Below are positions 18,170 through 27,316 of a stretch of DNA of 47,399 nt, piece after piece; position 1 is the first letter of the stretch; each line of letters starts with the position of its first letter. The notes beneath the pieces are model-generated. The model worked only from the letters and a program-made list of their open reading frames with translations. It had not been told where the DNA came from and did not search any database. A program made the position numbers and the translations under genes. Source of the stretch: Candidatus Njordarchaeota archaeon (lineage in GTDB: Archaea; Asgardarchaeota; Njordarchaeia; Njordarchaeales; Panguiarchaeaceae); the NCBI GenBank assembly GCA_029856685.1, contig JAHKKZ010000004.1, positions 1-47,399 of the forward strand. The letters are read 5' to 3'.

Positions 18170-18766
18170 ATGCCTAATTACGATGAACTTATTCCTTCTA
18201 ACACTAAGTTTCTGATCACATGTCAACAACGTTATGAGCTGGACGCGGCCTCGGAAGTTTGGCATTGTTTATATGCGGTAGGATATGGCGAAGATATAGA
18301 GGTATATTTTATAAGGAAACGAGATAGGACGATAGCGGGACTTATCGCGATTGTTTTTAATGGAGATCCGATAGAGGCTGTGCAGAAAATTCGCAACTAT
18401 CTTTCTAAAAAGCCCTGGATTCTCAGATACACACATAAAATAATTCCTGTTGAGCTCGTGACATCTTCGCTGGAAACATTACTAGAATTTGTTTCTGAGA
18501 GAGCTAGGCTTCGAATATCTGATAAAGATACGTGGAGAATTACAGTCTCCAAGCATGCATCGAAGATATCGTCACGAAAAATGATTGAGCGTATTGCAAC
18601 AATCATTAATCGTGGGAAGGTATCGTTAGAGAAGCCGCAATGGATAATAAACATCGAGATAATCAGAAACACATTTTTAGTTGCAGTAGTAAAACCAGAG
18701 TGGATAATCCGCAAGAAAGAATTTGCTGAGATTATCCGAAGAAAAAAACCACTAGACTATCTTTAG
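18170..18766 (+). CDS. THUMP-domain protein (Tan1/THUMPD1-like)
   Basis: FLITCQQRYELDAASEVWHCLYAVGY, DTWRITVSKHASKISSRKMIERIA, VSLEKPQWIINIEII. Confidence 0.75.
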   Translation: MPNYDELIPSNTKFLITCQQRYELDAASEVWHCLYAVGYGEDIEVYFIRKRDRTIAGLIAIVFNGDPIEAVQKIRNYLSKKPWILRYTHKIIPVELVTSSLETLLEFVSERARLRISDKDTWRITVSKHASKISSRKMIERIATIINRGKVSLEKPQWIINIEIIRNTFLVAVVKPEWIIRKKEFAEIIRRKKPLDYL

Positions 18767-18790
18767 CTAAAATAGAGATAAGCATAAAAA

Positions 18791-19429
18791 CTATATGGTT
18801 TCGCCGAGGGCGATTTGAAGAGATAACTTTAATCTTGATTTTCTACTAGTCAAATCCTCATATATCTTGATGTATCCCAAGGCTTTCTCCGGGTAGCCAA
18901 GCAGATAGCTTGTGATTGCTAGGTTTATCAACACACTTACTAGATTATATCTCTCCCTTAAGAGAAGTAGTAATGCGTCATAAGCTAAATCTACGCAGCC
19001 CACCTCAATGAGAATGTCAACAAAGTACGCTAAAAGGTCCAGATTTCTTTTGAAGAACCTTATTGCTTTCTTTCCAAAATCTGTATTGAATATACTTAGG
19101 CATCCAATCAAATAAACATTCTTAGCAAATTCGAGCCCCAACTCCTGTTTTGAGGGATCCTTGAGAAGACAATTGATAATTTTTTCGATAACTGGACAAT
19201 ACTTGGCTATATCTGCGAGAATTTTTCTTTTCTGACTTATCTTTATATTTGTTGTAAAAATTATATTAGAGAGATTCCTACTGACTCTTAGAAGAGCATA
19301 AATACTTGAGTAGATGGTGTTTTCTTCTTTCCGTCTTATAGCTCTCTCCAGGATATTTAGGAGTTTTTTGAATGAGTTTAAAGCTTGGTGAACATCAATC
19401 CCAGTTATTTCAGAATCCCCATTTCTCTA
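18791..19429 (-). CDS. Hypothetical helical-repeat protein; listed ORF starts at TTG 19141, but the frame is open to the stop at 19427-19429
   Basis: Reading frame open over about 210 codons; upstream part reads IDVHQALNSFKKLLNILERAIRRKEENTIYSSIYALLRVSRNLSNIIF... Confidence 0.5.
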
Positions 19430-19875
19430 GCTAATCTGGTGGCAACTCTATCGAGGAGGGACTGTCCAGCTCTAGTGAGTCTTCTCCCAATACAAATTTG
19501 TTGGAGTTTGGGATGAGGCTTGTAGCATTTCTCTACGAGTCCTGCTTTCTCAAGTTGCTGTAGTATTGTTCTGATAATCTTAGCTCCAGCCTTAGCCTTT
19601 ACCTCTGGTCTGTGGCCTCTATCTTTGCGTCCACCATAGTGATCCCTAAGTTCGCCTACACCTGAGATTCCACGCTTATAGAGCTGATATAGGATTGATG
19701 CTGCTCGATAGTACCACCAATCAGGTTGTTCTGGAGGCCTTTCTCTATGCACGCCTGTTTTCACAAATTTTGCCCATTCGGGAGGTGAGATTTCTTTCAC
19801 AGTTTTTAGTTCGTCTTTAAGTTTTTCTATGAATGCGCTGGGAGGTACATCGAAAGGTGTCGCCATATAATTCAC
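19405..19875 (-). CDS. rps19e: 30S ribosomal protein S19e
   Basis: PPEWAKFVKTGVHRERPPEQPDWWYYRAASILYQLYKRGISGVGELRDHYGGRKDRG. Confidence 0.97.
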   Translation of the reverse strand: MNYMATPFDVPPSAFIEKLKDELKTVKEISPPEWAKFVKTGVHRERPPEQPDWWYYRAASILYQLYKRGISGVGELRDHYGGRKDRGHRPEVKAKAGAKIIRTILQQLEKAGLVEKCYKPHPKLQQICIGRRLTRAGQSLLDRVATRLAREMGILK

Positions 19876-20174
19876 CTTTTCAATTCAAGTTTTTTCATTC
19901 GCTGTCCCAACGATTTGTGATGAACCTTATTGCATTCTGAGCATTTAAGGACAAGCACACCTCTCTTTGTTACTTTTGCGTGCGTCTTTATTTGAGTTAT
20001 AGGTTTCTTAGAGTACCGACCTTTATTTCCATGACCCTTTCTATGTCTTTTAGCCCTTCTCTGGCCTTTTGATAGAGCCCGTCGCTTGGGTGCTATCTTA
20101 TATATACTAACGGTATGTTTGGTGTGTCTCCGGCAGTAGGGACAATATGTTCTTATTGTCTTTGGAACGATCAT
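19872..20174 (-). CDS. rpl44e: 50S ribosomal protein L44e
   Basis: PKTIRTYCPYCRRHTKHTVSIYK, GQRRAKRHRKGHG, KCSECNKVHHKSLGQRMKKLEL. Confidence 0.92.
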   Translation of the reverse strand: MIVPKTIRTYCPYCRRHTKHTVSIYKIAPKRRALSKGQRRAKRHRKGHGNKGRYSKKPITQIKTHAKVTKRGVLVLKCSECNKVHHKSLGQRMKKLELKR

Positions 20175-20318
20175 CTAAACCCCCACAATTATTAATGAAG
20201 TACCTAGATGGACATACTAAATTTACAACCAAATGACTAATTTTAATACTTCCAACAAGTATCTGATTATTTGAGGTGTCACTATACTCAGGCAGAAGAA
20301 AATTATGGTGAGAGACCC

Positions 20319-20663
20319 ATGGCATCAGACGAGGAATTAGAGTTATTGCTCAGGAAAAGAAGACAGCAATTGGAACAAATGCTTGCAAGGCAGCAGCGGG
20401 AGGAAGAAGAGAAAATGCGCCAAGAACTTCAGAGAGAAGCAATATTACGACAAATACTTACAAGCGAAGCCCGCGAAAGACTAGTTAGAATAAAGATGGT
20501 TAGACCAGAGTTTGGTCGTTTTGTTGAGAATCAGCTCATAGCCCTTGCTCAAGCGGGCAGAATTCAGAGAATGATTACTGATAGTGAATTAAAAGAGATT
20601 TTAAGGCAGTTCCTTAAGCATTTTTCAAGTCGTGGTGGCAAGGTTGAGATAAGGCGAAAATGA
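20319..20663 (+). CDS. PDCD5-family DNA-binding protein (listed ORF from 20271)
   Basis: [41 protein letters not shown]. Confidence 0.93.
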   Translation: MASDEELELLLRKRRQQLEQMLARQQREEEEKMRQELQREAILRQILTSEARERLVRIKMVRPEFGRFVENQLIALAQAGRIQRMITDSELKEILRQFLKHFSSRGGKVEIRRK

Positions 20664-20818
20664 TGGCAAGGATCAAACCCTTAGCAAAAAAACTTAGACT
20701 TGCAAAAGCTCTGAAATCGAATAGGATGCCTCCCCTATTTGTCAGGATAAAAACAAATTTTAGAGTTCTAAGATCCCCCTCTCAGAGGCATTGGAGACGA
20801 ACAAAGATAAAACCATAG
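20660..20818 (+). CDS. rpl39e: 50S ribosomal protein L39e (absent from the ORF track)
   Basis: Own translation: [52 protein letters not shown]; start overlaps the PDCD5 stop. Confidence 0.95.
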   Translation: MMARIKPLAKKLRLAKALKSNRMPPLFVRIKTNFRVLRSPSQRHWRRTKIKP

Positions 20819-20825
20819 GTGATTT

Positions 20826-21395
20826 ATGATGGCGAGTCAGAAGGCTATTGAAATCGGGAAGGCGGCTACCGAATCGGAAACTGCTGAGGAAGAGAAGAAA
20901 GAAGAAAAACCAGCCGAGGAGGTAGCCGAGAAGCTACCAGTAAAAAGGAGAGTTCGTCGGCGAGGCCTTAAAAAAATACCAGAAATCCTGTATGAGAAGT
21001 ACGAAGACTATGATGACGAGCGGTTTTTAACACTTCGATTCTCACCGAAGATTCTGAAGAAAGCTCCTCGTTGGAAGAGAGCGAAAAGAGTAGCTAAATA
21101 TGTGCGGGAGTTTGTTGCGAAGTATGTAAAGTATGTTGAGGGCCCAATCGAAAGTGAGGGAGGGGTCAAGAAAAGAGCGAAACTTAGGGTAATCGAACCA
21201 AGGATATGGATAAGCCCTGAACTTAACGAGGTTATATGGTCGAGAGGAGCAGAGAATCCACCGAAAAAGTTGAGGCTTCGAATCCTCATAAAGGTCGAAG
21301 AAGTTGTGCGTGATGTCGAACAAAAACCGATAGGCTTCAAGGCAGAGCTACGTGTGCTTCCTTTGGTATCTAAGAAGATACCCGTAGGGGAGTAG
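20826..21395 (+). CDS. rpl31e: 50S ribosomal protein L31e with long N-terminal extension
   Basis: FLTLRFSPKILKKAPRWKRAKRVAKYVREFV...WISPELNEVIWSRGAENPPKKLRLRI. Confidence 0.88.
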   Translation: MMASQKAIEIGKAATESETAEEEKKEEKPAEEVAEKLPVKRRVRRRGLKKIPEILYEKYEDYDDERFLTLRFSPKILKKAPRWKRAKRVAKYVREFVAKYVKYVEGPIESEGGVKKRAKLRVIEPRIWISPELNEVIWSRGAENPPKKLRLRILIKVEEVVRDVEQKPIGFKAELRVLPLVSKKIPVGE

Positions 21396-21397
21396 AT

Positions 21398-21937
21398 GTG
21401 TCCTATCCTGTCAATGAATGGCTTAGATATATGAGAGAAAGGATAAGCGAAATAAATATATTGCTAGATAAGCTAGAGAGACTTACCAAAAGCTCTGGGA
21501 AGCGCAAATCAAAAATCATTGACAAGGAGCTGTACCAGCTTGAGGTAATCATTGATAAGATAAATGATGAATTAGAGGTTAGAATGTACATGTCACCTAA
21601 GGTAGACATAGATCCGAAATATGTTTTTCTAATATATTTCACAGAGTTTTTCCCCGAGATCTCGACATCATTGATAGACCCAAATAGAAGCGAGATGTAT
21701 ACCAATAGAATAATTCTCTCATTTAGGGTATCACCAGAATTTTTTGATATCGATATGCAGCGAATTCTAACTAAAATAAATAGGTTTTGGAGAAATCTTA
21801 ACAACCCCGAGATAAGAGCCAAACTCGATGAGATAATACCGGAGCTTTACGAACTGGTAAAGAAAACAGATCCAGAATCTCAGCGAAAATTAGCGTTGCT
21901 GAGAATGAAAGTAAACGATCTTTTACTATATGAATAG
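21398..21937 (+). CDS. Hypothetical protein downstream of L31e
   Basis: Uninterrupted ORF 2 nt after L31e; no recognised motif. Confidence 0.6.
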   Translation: MSYPVNEWLRYMRERISEINILLDKLERLTKSSGKRKSKIIDKELYQLEVIIDKINDELEVRMYMSPKVDIDPKYVFLIYFTEFFPEISTSLIDPNRSEMYTNRIILSFRVSPEFFDIDMQRILTKINRFWRNLNNPEIRAKLDEIIPELYELVKKTDPESQRKLALLRMKVNDLLLYE

Positions 21938-22035
21938 CTCGTCAACAAGCTCAGCCAAAATATTTTACATTTCTACTATTCTTTCTGAAAAATCCGCAGA
22001 TTAGGGGTGGGCTCAAGTTTTTTGAGGGGGATAAT

Positions 22036-22914
22036 ATGACTAAGTGCGCTGTTATTCCTGCCGCAGGATACGGGACTAGGCTGCTTCCCATAACACGTAT
22101 TCTCCCCAAGGCGGTCTTACCCCTGGGTACTATTCCCATACTAGTTGATATTCTATGGGAAGCAAAATTTGCAGGAATCCGTGATGTTATATTGATAACA
22201 CATTGGAGGGAGAAGGTCATTAGATACGTATTCGAGGATGGAGTCGAAGAACTTGTAGAGTGGTTAAAATTAAGGGGACGCGAAGATCTTGTCAAAAGAT
22301 TGGTGGAGTCCCTACCACAATTAAATATTGTCTTCGTTCATCAGCCTAGACTAAATGGCTTAGGAGGAGCTATTCTATTAGCAGAAAAATATGTTGAAGA
22401 CATATTCGTGGTTATGCTTGCAGACAACATAATAATTGAGAGAGAAAAAGGAAGTCTCCTAAGAAAGATGCTCAAGGTACAGAAGCTGACTAAAGCCGAC
22501 ATAGTACTATCAGTCGCAGAGGTTGAGCCTAAGGAAGTCTCTAGATTTGGAGTAATAAAATTCAGCAAAGATGGGCTTATTGATAGAACTAGAATATTTT
22601 ATGTAGAAGATCTCATCGAAAAGCCTCCTATAGATAGGGCGCCAAGTAATATGGTTATTGTTGGACGCTATGTGTTTACACCTGAAATATTTGAGTATCT
22701 ACGTAGAGTCCCTGAAGAAAAGGGCGAAATTGATGAAACGAAAGCATTTAAGAAACAGATACTAAGTGGAAAAAAAGTTGTGGCTGTAGATCTTGGTGAT
22801 AGGATATGGTTTGATGTGGGGAATGTCGAGGGCTACTTTAAAGCCTTCCTAGCATTCATAGCCCAGAAGGAGGGGGAGGAGAAAGTCAAAAGATGGATTC
22901 GTGAAGTACTTTGA
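22036..22914 (+). CDS. galU: UTP-glucose-1-phosphate uridylyltransferase/nucleotidyltransferase
   Basis: VIPAAGYGTRLLPITRILPKAVLPLG, GLGGAILLAEKYV, VMLADNII. Confidence 0.92.
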   Translation: MTKCAVIPAAGYGTRLLPITRILPKAVLPLGTIPILVDILWEAKFAGIRDVILITHWREKVIRYVFEDGVEELVEWLKLRGREDLVKRLVESLPQLNIVFVHQPRLNGLGGAILLAEKYVEDIFVVMLADNIIIEREKGSLLRKMLKVQKLTKADIVLSVAEVEPKEVSRFGVIKFSKDGLIDRTRIFYVEDLIEKPPIDRAPSNMVIVGRYVFTPEIFEYLRRVPEEKGEIDETKAFKKQILSGKKVVAVDLGDRIWFDVGNVEGYFKAFLAFIAQKEGEEKVKRWIREVL

Positions 22915-23672
22915 GGATGCTTATAAGCAATACAATCCCAATCTCTATGAATGATGTTATTGGCGAAGTAAGCTTTGTTATATTTTTCTGTGGATGTAAT
23001 TTCAAATGTCCTTTCTGCCAAAACTGGCCCCTCGTTACTCGAAAGAATGAGATCTGTAAAGTAAGAGAAATAGAAGGTGTGATTGAAGAAATAAAAAGCG
23101 TAAAGCAGTACATTACCCATGTTCAAGCAACGGGTGGGGAGCCTACCCTCCAGGGAGAAGCTGTGAGGTCTTTGTTTAGCCGAATTAAGTCATTAGAGTT
23201 GAGAACATCTCTTGACACCAATGGTTCAAACCCAGAGATAATAAAGATTCTAACTGAATGTAGGATCTTAGATCATCTTGCGATGGATATAAAGGCCAAG
23301 CTAAAGCTCAAGGACTACTCTAAAGTAACAGGTCTTCCGACGAAAATAGTAAAAATTTATATCAACAAGATTCTAGAAAGCCTTGAAATCGCAAGCAAGC
23401 TAGACTTTGTAGAGATAAGAACAACGTATGTTCCTCTAATTTTACGCAGAGAGGATATATTCGAGATAGCTGATTTTCTATCATCGTACCTTACGAAGAA
23501 GAAGCACTTCTATGTAATTCAGCAATTCATTCCGAGCAAGAATGCGCCGGACCCTAGATTCAGAATAGGGAAACCCCCAGCCGTAGAAGAACTTAGGGAA
23601 ATAGCTAAGAGAGTAGCAGAAAAACTTCCTAACGTCGCAATAAGGCATATAGGAGGCGTGGACTATATGTAA
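22911..23672 (+). CDS. Radical SAM activating-enzyme family protein (NrdG/PflA-like)
   Basis: FFCGCNFKCPFCQNW (CxxxCxxC), ATGGEPTLQ, LDTNGSN. Confidence 0.88.
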   Translation: MRMLISNTIPISMNDVIGEVSFVIFFCGCNFKCPFCQNWPLVTRKNEICKVREIEGVIEEIKSVKQYITHVQATGGEPTLQGEAVRSLFSRIKSLELRTSLDTNGSNPEIIKILTECRILDHLAMDIKAKLKLKDYSKVTGLPTKIVKIYINKILESLEIASKLDFVEIRTTYVPLILRREDIFEIADFLSSYLTKKKHFYVIQQFIPSKNAPDPRFRIGKPPAVEELREIAKRVAEKLPNVAIRHIGGVDYM

Positions 23673-23848
23673 AAATAAGATTCCACAAGCTATCTCCATT
23701 AAATCCATATACGTATCTCACATAGTTTTGGTTCTATGAAAAATAGGAACTAAGAATAATAACCAAAATGAAAGACTCCTCTACTGGGTATTCAAGTAGA
23801 GATCATTATCCGCAATAACAATTTTTCAGTATGATGAGAATATGAAGA

Positions 23849-23904
23849 TATCAGCGCTCCAGACTTATCATCAACAAAATCAGAAGCGCCTTCTCATCAC
23901 CAAA
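23849..23904 (-). ncRNA. Box C/D sRNA candidate
   Basis: Minus strand: C GTGATGA (23894-23900), guide GAAGGCGCTT, D' CTGA (23880-23883), C' TTGATGA (23868-23874), guide TAAGTCTGGAGCG, D CTGA (23851-23854). Confidence 0.82.
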
Positions 23905-23928
23905 AATGCTAGGAAGACGAGATTTTAA

Positions 23929-24003
23929 TGCCCCGGGCGGGATTTGAACCCGCGATCTCCGGCTTGAGAGGCCGGAATGCTTGGCCGACTACACCACCGG
24001 GGC
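23929..24003 (-). tRNA. tRNA-Glu(CTC)
   Basis: Minus strand GCCCCGG...CCGGC-CTCTCAA-GCCGG...GCGGG-TTCAAAT-CCCGC-CCGGGGC-A. Confidence 0.96.
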
Positions 24004-24125
24004 ATATAAGTTTCGCATCTTTCGGCATCTAGACATTTTATATTCTATCTATTGCATGAATATTTTTAAAGATTGAGATGGCAAAATAGATGATGCGTTT
24101 TTCGATCCATATCGATTAGAAAGAC

Positions 24126-26087
24126 CTAATCTCGTTTTTGGTGTGTTTCTAAGAACCTTGTTATTTCATTAAGTATTTCCCTAAGCTGTCTTATGCCTCT
24201 ATAGGGCTCATACAGTTGCCATGGGGTTCTAGGAAAATACGGAGAGTATCGGCCGAATCTCCTATCTAGAATAATTACAGTTCCACGATCCTTTTCGCTT
24301 CTCAGCAGTCTTCCAGACGCCTGTAGGATCCTTCGAATCATAGGTGCTATTGTTGTGATAAATATCGCTAAATTCTTATCTCTAAACTGACGTTCATAAT
24401 ACTCCTGTCTTCTTATGAGATAGACGTTGTACTCGGGAAATGGTAGCCCAGCTACTACCACAATTTTTATCAATGTTTTACCGCCATGCGTGTAGTCTAT
24501 TCCCTCCGCCAATTTTCCTCCCGCGACGGCGAATATGATGCCGTCTGGGTTCTGAAGTAGAAATCGGATCACATCTGATAGTTTTGTCTTTCTCGTCTCA
24601 ACAAAAACTTCTCTCTGAAGCGGACCTAATAGCTCAGATATCGAATTTAGGATCGAATAACTAGGAAATATTACTAGGATTCCGCCTGTTCTTGGTGCCT
24701 CTGTGGCTATTATCCTTAATCTTTGTGCATATGTGTGAAACATTTGTGGTGTTCTTTCATCATACTTAGTGCTTAACTCTGTGTCAACATAGACTCTCAG
24801 GTTCTTAGGAGAAAAAGGATTTGGTAGCACTATTGCTTCCGTTCTACTATACAGCGGTTCCGCATTGAGTCCCAGTGACAATCGGTAATATTCGAGAGGG
24901 TGCAGACTTCCAGATATAAGCACAACGCTTTTTGCTTGCTGAAGTATTCTTATTGCTTGTTCAGATGGATCCAAGAGGTTTATCTGATATATGAAGTGTT
25001 GTTTGCCGCCAACATATACGGTTTGGAGCGTCGTCATATACAATTCATCGACATAGTACTTCATGTAATAATCAGCAAAATCGTAGATTCGTAGCAAGAG
25101 AGATGAGAGATAGGGATTATCATTAAATAGCAAATATGAAGCTTCAGCCAGCGGCTCTAGTCCTCTAAGATCTATTGCAGAGAATATATCGGATATGTCT
25201 ATCTCCCTCATACGGTGAGAAAATTCTTCTTGTCCCCGATGTCTTAAGTCCATTAGTAGAGTATAGATAAAGCCTATTGCCAAGTCTAATATCTCGGCAA
25301 GATTCTGCTCCTCGGTCCTTACATATATCTTTCTTAGTTCCTCATATGCAACTTCAAGACTTCGTGTACTTAGCTTCTTTGCATGATGGCTGAGTATAAA
25401 TTCTGGGAGATTATGTGCCTCATCAACAACCACTCTTAGATCTGAGAGGGTAGCATCTATACTTGTCAAGAAATTTTCTCTAGTTGTATCATCGAAGATA
25501 TAAGGATAAGTCCCAACAACGATATTTGAGATTCTAGAGAGATAACGAGCAATCTCATAAGGACATAGCCCCCTTTTTATTCCAGCTTTAACTATTCTTC
25601 TAACAGTAGCACCTCTCTCTAACAATCGCATGGAAATATTGACATGCCGAGGAGTATAACCCTCTTCGTAAGTACTGCCTTTGAAATAAGGACATTTTCC
25701 TCGTCGTTTAAGAGCTTCGCATATCTTAATAAAAACCCCATAGGGTATTCTGCTTAATTTCTTGGATTTGTGTGCAAGTGCACATAGTTCCTGTTTTGAT
25801 CTTAGAAAAACATATGTTACATTAGGTATGTTTTTCTTCAATTTTCTTAGCTCTCTAGAATAGATCTTAGACTGGCTTCTAGTGCGGGTTAGGACAAATA
25901 ATTTAGACTCTGGGTCAAGTAGGTGTGCCGAGAGAACAGATATTGTTTTTCCAAGACCTGTAGGAGCATAGACCAAACCTATTTTTTCCCTAAGAAATAT
26001 ATCATATATAAACTCTATTAGGCGTCTCTGGTAGGGTCTAAAGGAGCTATACGGAAAGAAATCTTCGAGTCTTCTCATCCAAATCAC
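24126..26087 (-). CDS. xpd: XPD/Rad3-family Fe-S DNA helicase
   Basis: GLVYAPTGLGKTISVLSA, VVDEAHNLPEF, QASGRLLRSEKDRGTVIILDRRF; Cys residues in ELCA, ICEA, KCPY and LCPY for 4Fe-4S. Confidence 0.94.
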   Translation of the reverse strand: MIWMRRLEDFFPYSSFRPYQRRLIEFIYDIFLREKIGLVYAPTGLGKTISVLSAHLLDPESKLFVLTRTRSQSKIYSRELRKLKKNIPNVTYVFLRSKQELCALAHKSKKLSRIPYGVFIKICEALKRRGKCPYFKGSTYEEGYTPRHVNISMRLLERGATVRRIVKAGIKRGLCPYEIARYLSRISNIVVGTYPYIFDDTTRENFLTSIDATLSDLRVVVDEAHNLPEFILSHHAKKLSTRSLEVAYEELRKIYVRTEEQNLAEILDLAIGFIYTLLMDLRHRGQEEFSHRMREIDISDIFSAIDLRGLEPLAEASYLLFNDNPYLSSLLLRIYDFADYYMKYYVDELYMTTLQTVYVGGKQHFIYQINLLDPSEQAIRILQQAKSVVLISGSLHPLEYYRLSLGLNAEPLYSRTEAIVLPNPFSPKNLRVYVDTELSTKYDERTPQMFHTYAQRLRIIATEAPRTGGILVIFPSYSILNSISELLGPLQREVFVETRKTKLSDVIRFLLQNPDGIIFAVAGGKLAEGIDYTHGGKTLIKIVVVAGLPFPEYNVYLIRRQEYYERQFRDKNLAIFITTIAPMIRRILQASGRLLRSEKDRGTVIILDRRFGRYSPYFPRTPWQLYEPYRGIRQLREILNEITRFLETHQKRD

Positions 26088-26205
26088 TTTACTCTTATAT
26101 AAATTATAGATAACATGAAATTAATATTATGCTTCCATTACGAGTTTCTAAGTATTATCGTGGAGAAGAAAGTATTCTTCGTCTTTTGTTTTCTTCTTTT
26201 TATTT

Positions 26206-26823
26206 GTGATGATATTTGTTTTCTTGATAATAACAATCAGATCCAACCTAAAATGTGTGAGAAGTATGGTTCTAAAAGATAATGAAAAGTTTTCTAGGAA
26301 AGCACCATCCCTCGAAGAAGTTGATAGAGTTGTGGAAAGAGCGCTTAAGGAGATTTTCCAAGAGAATTATCCGTTGAGCGTAATAAAATATAAGAAGGGA
26401 CTATACCTAATATTACCCGTTGAATTCTTTCATTTTCCTCCCGCCATACTTAGCTGCGAACCCGATTCTGACGATCCAACAAAAGTTCTTTATGTGATTG
26501 TCTCTCTGCGCATACCCGTCCCATGTGAAAATCTTGTCGAGGCCGTTATGAGACTTAGAAATGTTTTGATATTGGACATTGAGCAAGTACCGCTTGGTGA
26601 AGAAGGAGACGAAAAGATATGCTACCTTAATATAGGAATAAGGCTTCATAGCCTAGGCATTGTAAGCGATCCACGTTGGTTTCTAATGATGCTTTCAAGT
26701 GTCCTTAGGAGTCCTTTCATGATATATCCTAGAATCAGAGAAAAAGCTGCGACTAAGGAACTTAGTAAGCTAGAGGAAGCTGAGATTAGCACAAGAAGCG
26801 AGGATGAGTCCGCCATATGGTAG
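26206..26823 (+). CDS. Hypothetical protein
   Basis: Uninterrupted ORF; likely start at the internal MVLKDNEKF. Confidence 0.5.
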   Translation: MMIFVFLIITIRSNLKCVRSMVLKDNEKFSRKAPSLEEVDRVVERALKEIFQENYPLSVIKYKKGLYLILPVEFFHFPPAILSCEPDSDDPTKVLYVIVSLRIPVPCENLVEAVMRLRNVLILDIEQVPLGEEGDEKICYLNIGIRLHSLGIVSDPRWFLMMLSSVLRSPFMIYPRIREKAATKELSKLEEAEISTRSEDESAIW

Positions 26824-26928
26824 ATATGTTAGAAAAGCTTTTATTTGGTGATTGTTGTTTGTGTGATATTGCATCAAAATATTCAGTTGGCTAACAAGGC
26901 GTATTGCCAGAACTTATGGTGAAAAATA

Positions 26929-27276
26929 ATGGCATCATTAACAGAAAGAGAAATTAAGAAGCTAAGAGATGAAATAGAGAGACAAATACATGTTATTCAG
27001 CGAACAGGAAAATTGAGGTATGGAATACGAAATGTTATTCGCGCTTTACAGAGAGGAGAAGCAAAGGTAGTAATAGTAGCTACGAATATTCCTCATGACA
27101 TGAAAAGTCTCATTAGGTACTATTGCGCTCTTACGCAGACACCGGTTGTAGAATTTCCTGGAACTAGTGCCGAGCTTGGAGTCGCTTGCAGAAGACCACA
27201 TCTAGTATCTAGTGTGGTTGTACTTGATGTGGGTGCATCAAGTATAATGGATCATGCGAAAATTATTAGTATGTGA
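26929..27276 (+). CDS. rpl30e: 50S ribosomal protein L30e
   Basis: TGKLRYGIRNVIRALQRGEAKVVIVATNIPHDMKSLIRYYCALTQTPVVEFPGTSAELGVACRRP. Confidence 0.96.
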   Translation: MASLTEREIKKLRDEIERQIHVIQRTGKLRYGIRNVIRALQRGEAKVVIVATNIPHDMKSLIRYYCALTQTPVVEFPGTSAELGVACRRPHLVSSVVVLDVGASSIMDHAKIISM

Positions 27277-27316
27277 TTAGGTAAAAATTTAAATAGTAAG
27301 GTTATAGGGAATCGAT

